In this document: positions 60,555 through 64,000 of the stretch, piece by piece | Position numbering within the stretch: position 1 is the first letter of the stretch | How the letters are laid out: each line of letters starts with the position of its first letter | Assembly: GCA_963693085.1 (NCBI GenBank) | Contig: OY856410.1 | Coordinates: forward strand, 566,962,406 to 567,026,405 | DNA length: 64,000 nucleotides | Reading direction: 5' to 3' | Origin: Alisma plantago-aquatica | Taxonomy: Eukaryota > Streptophyta > Magnoliopsida > Alismatales > Alismataceae | Translations under genes and position numbers: made by a program | The notes under the pieces: generated by a model | The model's input: only the letters and a program-made list of their open reading frames with translations | What the model was told of the DNA's origin: nothing | The model's database searches: none

Positions 60555-62106
60555 TGGGGTGTCCGAGCTAGAGGCGTACATACTAGCTGACTAAGGGTGG
60601 CTAGATGCACTCCACGGGACTCAAACACACATGTGGGGAAACTTCCAAATTTTGTATTGGCCCCAACCAAGTCGATCACAAAACTAAACAAGTCACCCAC
60701 AAGCGCACGAGGTACTGTTGTTGTATAGGTGATTGGCAAGAATAGGGGTCGATCCTCAGGGATAGAGGGGGCACTATAGCTAGGCTAGTGTTTGCTATGT
60801 TCCTAGTGCGGAGATCAAGGTTTTAGGGTTTTATAAGGGTTTGTTTGTTGATTGCTCTAAATGAACAAGCAAGAAAGGCAAAGTTAAACCTAAGTTATCT
60901 TGAACAAGCAAAATTAGCAAACTAGGTTAACAAACTAGCTAAGCATGGGCAAGAGTAAGCTACACTATACTTGACAAGTGAGAAGCAATGTAGAAGCTAA
61001 GTTAACCACTAGAAAGAGAAAGAACCTAAGTTAACACTAAAGAGCAGAGCTAAGTAGTTAACTAGGTTAAGCAAAAACAACTAAACTAGACTAGCATGAA
61101 CAGGCAAGCAAAGCAAGTTGGGTTTTAATAAGATGATTAAGGTAGGTGGGACGTTTGGGGATGTAACTTTGATATTAGTTGGGGGAGTTTATTAGACAAG
61201 CATGGTTCTCATTTTACATCTATATTACCAAACCAAACAGCAAGACTAATGCTATTAGAATGTACCCTATACTACTAGTAGAAGACTAGGGTTAGGTGTA
61301 TCTAATAGGATTAGACAAATCTAGGTTTCTAGGATAAGTGGTATTGAGAAATTGAGGGTTGAGGGTAGAGATGGGAGTAGAGATGAGAATATTTGACCTC
61401 ATGCCACTAGCCATTCTAGACTTTAGAAGACCCTAGGCAATCACATCAATTCCACTTATACTAGTAACTTAGGTCTCATACCAAGTAGTAGGAGAGGAGA
61501 TAGGCATGTAGGAACAAAGGGGACTAGCTAGGGATCCCCTATTGGGACCTAGGAGTCTCACCTAAGATTGCCACATGCATCCCAATTCCCCTAGTAACAT
61601 GGTATCATCAAACACCACCAAATAAGCAATTAATAGCAAAAAGTATAAATCACAAGCACGACAATGGGATAAGAGACACAAGCATGGAGAAATCATCATA
61701 GATAAAAATGAGTTCATTACAAGCCAAATTTCCCCCAACATGGTATCAAAGTCACATTTAACCCCAAACAGCCCACCACCAGGGGCTTAGCTACACATAG
61801 TCAAAGAAATGGCAAAAGAAAGGGGAAGAAGGGGAAGAAACTCCATGGAGGTCGAAGAAGTAGCCTTCTTATTCACCTCCTTTCTACTGGGGACGTCCTC
61901 TCTCCTCCAAGGGTGTAGATGAGCATGAAGATATGGGGGATTATGGAGGAAAACCTATAAAACTAGGTTACCAAGGTGAAATGGAGACGAAAATGGTGAG
62001 TGGAGAGCATAAATGCAAGGGAAATGCACTAAATGCTTAAGGGGAGGAGTAATGGAGGCTAGGAGCAGCTAGGGAAGCTAACCTAGTGCTGTGGCCACCA
62101 CCCATG

Positions 62107-62114
62107 TATATATA
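62107..62114 (-). promoter_or_regulatory. TATA-like box, Athila-3 LTR
   Basis: TATATATA (palindromic) in ccatgtatatataggtgg, about 200 bp downstream (minus strand) of the palindrome array. Confidence 0.5.
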
Positions 62115-62304
62115 GGTGGTGGTGGAAGCACTAGGGTAAGTAGGGGTATTGTGGGAAAATAAGTGTAACAAGGGTTAGGTTTTAGGTGACATCACGGAAG
62201 TGCTGGGCAGAACATCCTTGGTGGGTGGAGGTGAGAATGGCAGTGGTGGAGGAGAATGGATGCTCTAGTGAAGTGTAAAATCACATGTTGGATGGGTGAA
62301 ATGA

Positions 62305-62615
62305 AGGCTGGTAGCATGACCATAATGGGTAGCACGGCCGTGGTGGGGGCTAGGTAGCACGGTCGTGCCGGGAAGCACGACCGTAGTGGTGGAGTTGCGA
62401 GGAGGTCGTTCCCCAGAGCATGCTCGTTCTATTCCTCATCTAGCACGATCGTGCTGGGTAGAACGACCGTTTTGGGGGCTTCGTGGCACGGCTGTGCTGG
62501 GTAGCACGGTCGTGGTGGCTGAGTTGTTGAAACTTCAAAATTTGTCAATTCAACCTGTAACTTTGTGCAATTACCAGCATGTCTGTTCCTTGGCACCACG
62601 GCCGTGCTGGGGTCT
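62305..62615 (-). repeat. Palindromic GCACGRYCGTGC array in the Athila-3 LTR
   Basis: At least eight copies of (T/A)AGCACG(A/G)(C/T)CGT(G/A): at about 62334 (AGCACGGCCGTGGTGG), 62357 (AGCACGGTCGTGCCGG), 62373 (AGCACGACCGTAGTGG), 62442 (AGCACGATCGTGCTGG), 62460 (AGAACGACCGTTTTGG), 62484 (GGCACGGCTGTGCTGG), 62502 (AGCACGGTCGTGGTGG) and 62594 (ACCACGGCCGTGCTGG). The core is a perfect palindrome in several copies. Confidence 0.88.
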
Positions 62616-62934
62616 TCAAGTGCTAAAATAGCTTCAAACTTCATTATCAAAGGACTTCTTTGCTTGATGTCAAATCTTGGCCATTGGGGTAGGTTGAGGG
62701 AGCTCTTAGGGCCTTATTTTGACCCCTCCATGAGTGGAGGAACCCTAGGACTCCTTCCTTCTCTCTCATCCATCCAAAGTATGGTCCAAGTACATGAAAA
62801 TAAAGCAAAGCACGTCCATAAGTACATTTGCAAGTAAAACACATATTGGGGAAATTAAATTGCAATCTACTTTGTTTAGATGTGATAAAAGTAAAAAAAG
62901 GCACAAGATGGAGCCCTAAAATAGGGCTACATCA

Positions 62935-64000
62935 CCACCCAAAACTTAAAACATACTTGTCCTCAAGTATGCTCCAACTCAATCTCTCTTTTCAGGTTCT
63001 TTTGAACAGAAATGAATGACAAATGCATAGCAACAAATAATTATTGAATACATGGTCTTGGGAGTGACTATGTGCATGTGCTTCACCTCTCTCCTTTCCT
63101 CTTTCACAAACCATTCATGAACTGAGCACTGATCATACAAACTTTAAATATAAAGCATTGAAACACAAGTTGTCCATATGTCCTTCATGTCATTCTGGGT
63201 AAACCGTTTCATGTTGGTGTTAATCAAAATTGACTAGGAGTATTGTTTCACTTTCATGCATTCACTCTTATGCTTCAAACTACACTAGATGACCCACTTG
63301 GTTATAGAAAGGGTAAAGTGAGCTAAATTTGATGTTTTCTAGCTCAATGGGTGTGAAAGAGGAAGAAAGGATTGCGGTAAGATTTTGGAGTGCTTTTACG
63401 CACTCATCTTTTCTTTATTTGAATGCTCTTAAATAGGAGCATCCTTTAATTTTATTTTTGCTTTTCTTTTTCTTTGCCCTTGGTGTCGATAGGGCATATG
63501 GTGGATAGAGTGAAACATGGAGGTTGAGATGTGGCCACCCCAAACTTTTGAGGGTGGCCACAACTATTAAGTGCACTTTGGCATCTTTTCATGAGGCAGA
63601 GAGGTATGAAGGTGGTGAAAGAATAGTCAGATCAAAGAGTGGTCATTAGTGTAGTTTCCAACATAAGATTTCCTGCATGAAAGCTAATCCAACACTTCAC
63701 CAAATGATATCACACCACATGATAGAACAACATGACATTCACATTTCTACCAAGTGATTCCATAGGCTTTAAGATTTTGTAGCTTGCTCAATTCATGCTT
63801 CACAAATTTAAGAGAGGTGGTGCACATGTAAAAAGTCAACAAACAAGACCATATAGCAATAAGATCTAAGAAAGTAGCATGCATTTGTCAAAGGATTAAA
63901 AACATTTCATTTCAAATAGTGGAGATTAAGTCAAAACATACTTTTATGGTAAGAACATTCAAGTTTGGGAAAAATTGGCCAAAATGGTGCCAATTTGCAT
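62935..64000 (-). other. Athila-3 3' internal non-coding region
   Basis: Minus strand. Begins (next to the LTR) with the GGACAAGTATG / GTTTTGGGTGG polypurine-like tract. A local inverted repeat, GAGTGCTTTTACGCACTC (63390-63407), is a perfect short hairpin. No coding sequence to the window end; gag-pol would lie beyond 64000. Confidence 0.5.

Larger units (their letters stand above)
60555..62934 (-). mobile_element. Athila-3 3' LTR (about 2.4 kb)
   Basis: On the minus strand it starts TGATGTAGCCCTATTTTAGG at 62934, directly after a tract with CTTGAGGACAAGTATG and AAGTTTTGGGTGG, the counterpart of CTCGAGGACGAGCAACG...AAGTTCGGGGTG before the Athila-1 3' LTR. It includes a TATA-like box at 62114-62107 (minus) and the GCACG(G/A)(C/T)CGTGC array upstream of it. 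At the other end, GGGTCGATCCTCAGGGATAG (about 60746-60765) with the preceding CACAAGCGCACGAGG is a leader motif seen in many plant gypsy LTRs, from memory. The 60555 end (CACCCCA on minus) is inferred. Confidence 0.6.

Overview
The window is nuclear DNA of a flowering plant. It is almost entirely nested transposable elements and holds no intact host gene. The evidence is Ty3/gypsy elements of Athila type (one with a tRNA-Asp-type primer site), Ty1/copia elements of SIRE and Angela type, CACTA and hAT DNA transposons, a LINE, and captured exon pieces of plant genes (ABCB transporter, hydroxyproline O-arabinosyltransferase-like, family-4 glycosyltransferase, MAPKKK17/18-like kinase). The GC-rich captured exons suggest a monocot, but this is weak evidence and I do not name a species. 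Lineage names come from motif recognition by eye, not from a search.

Layout. 1-995: end of a chromovirus-type gypsy element (integrase remnant and putative LTR). About 1045-5593: decayed Angela-like copia element (integrase, RT, RNase H, 3' LTR). 5594-18378: AT-rich, heavily decayed DNA with a LINE ORF1 relic (about 7350-8010), a diverged repeat array (about 9930-11740), a broken CACTA transposase on the minus strand (about 11830-12743), a palindromic MITE (about 12868-13130), a solo Angela-like LTR (13138-14893), and a CACTA terminus ending at 18378 with a GC-rich patch just inside it. 18379-57168: an old Athila element ('Athila-2', plus strand) cut into pieces by later insertions. 57169-60554: gag and LTR of a second SIRE-type copia element (minus strand). 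60555-64000: LTR and 3' internal part of a third Athila-like element (minus strand).

Inside Athila-2 the insertions can be dissected by their target-site duplications. A hAT-type element (20146-29002, 8-bp duplication) interrupts its integrase/C-terminal region. Within that hAT element lies a tract of (TA)n microsatellite into which many elements have gone: one 396-bp MITE, seven short copies (A-G) of a terminal-inverted-repeat family with GTTACTTTT minisatellite interiors, and one 4.5-kb probable relative (H, 23897-28360). H carries fragments of at least four host genes, with introns kept in the ABCB piece. The 3' LTR of Athila-2 is split by a LINE copy that retains only ORF1 (30844-32923, perfect 19-bp duplication) and by a SIRE-type element (33762-55988, minus strand). 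The 3' LTR of that SIRE element is in turn split by a young Athila element ('Athila-1', 34260-45461, 5-bp duplication) with one uninterrupted 1848-codon gag-pol ORF.

The most unusual material is the (TA)n-associated family at 21-28.4 kb, above all the gene-capturing member H, and an architecture seen in several LTR families here: a family-specific array of CG-containing palindromic repeats directly upstream of the TATA box.
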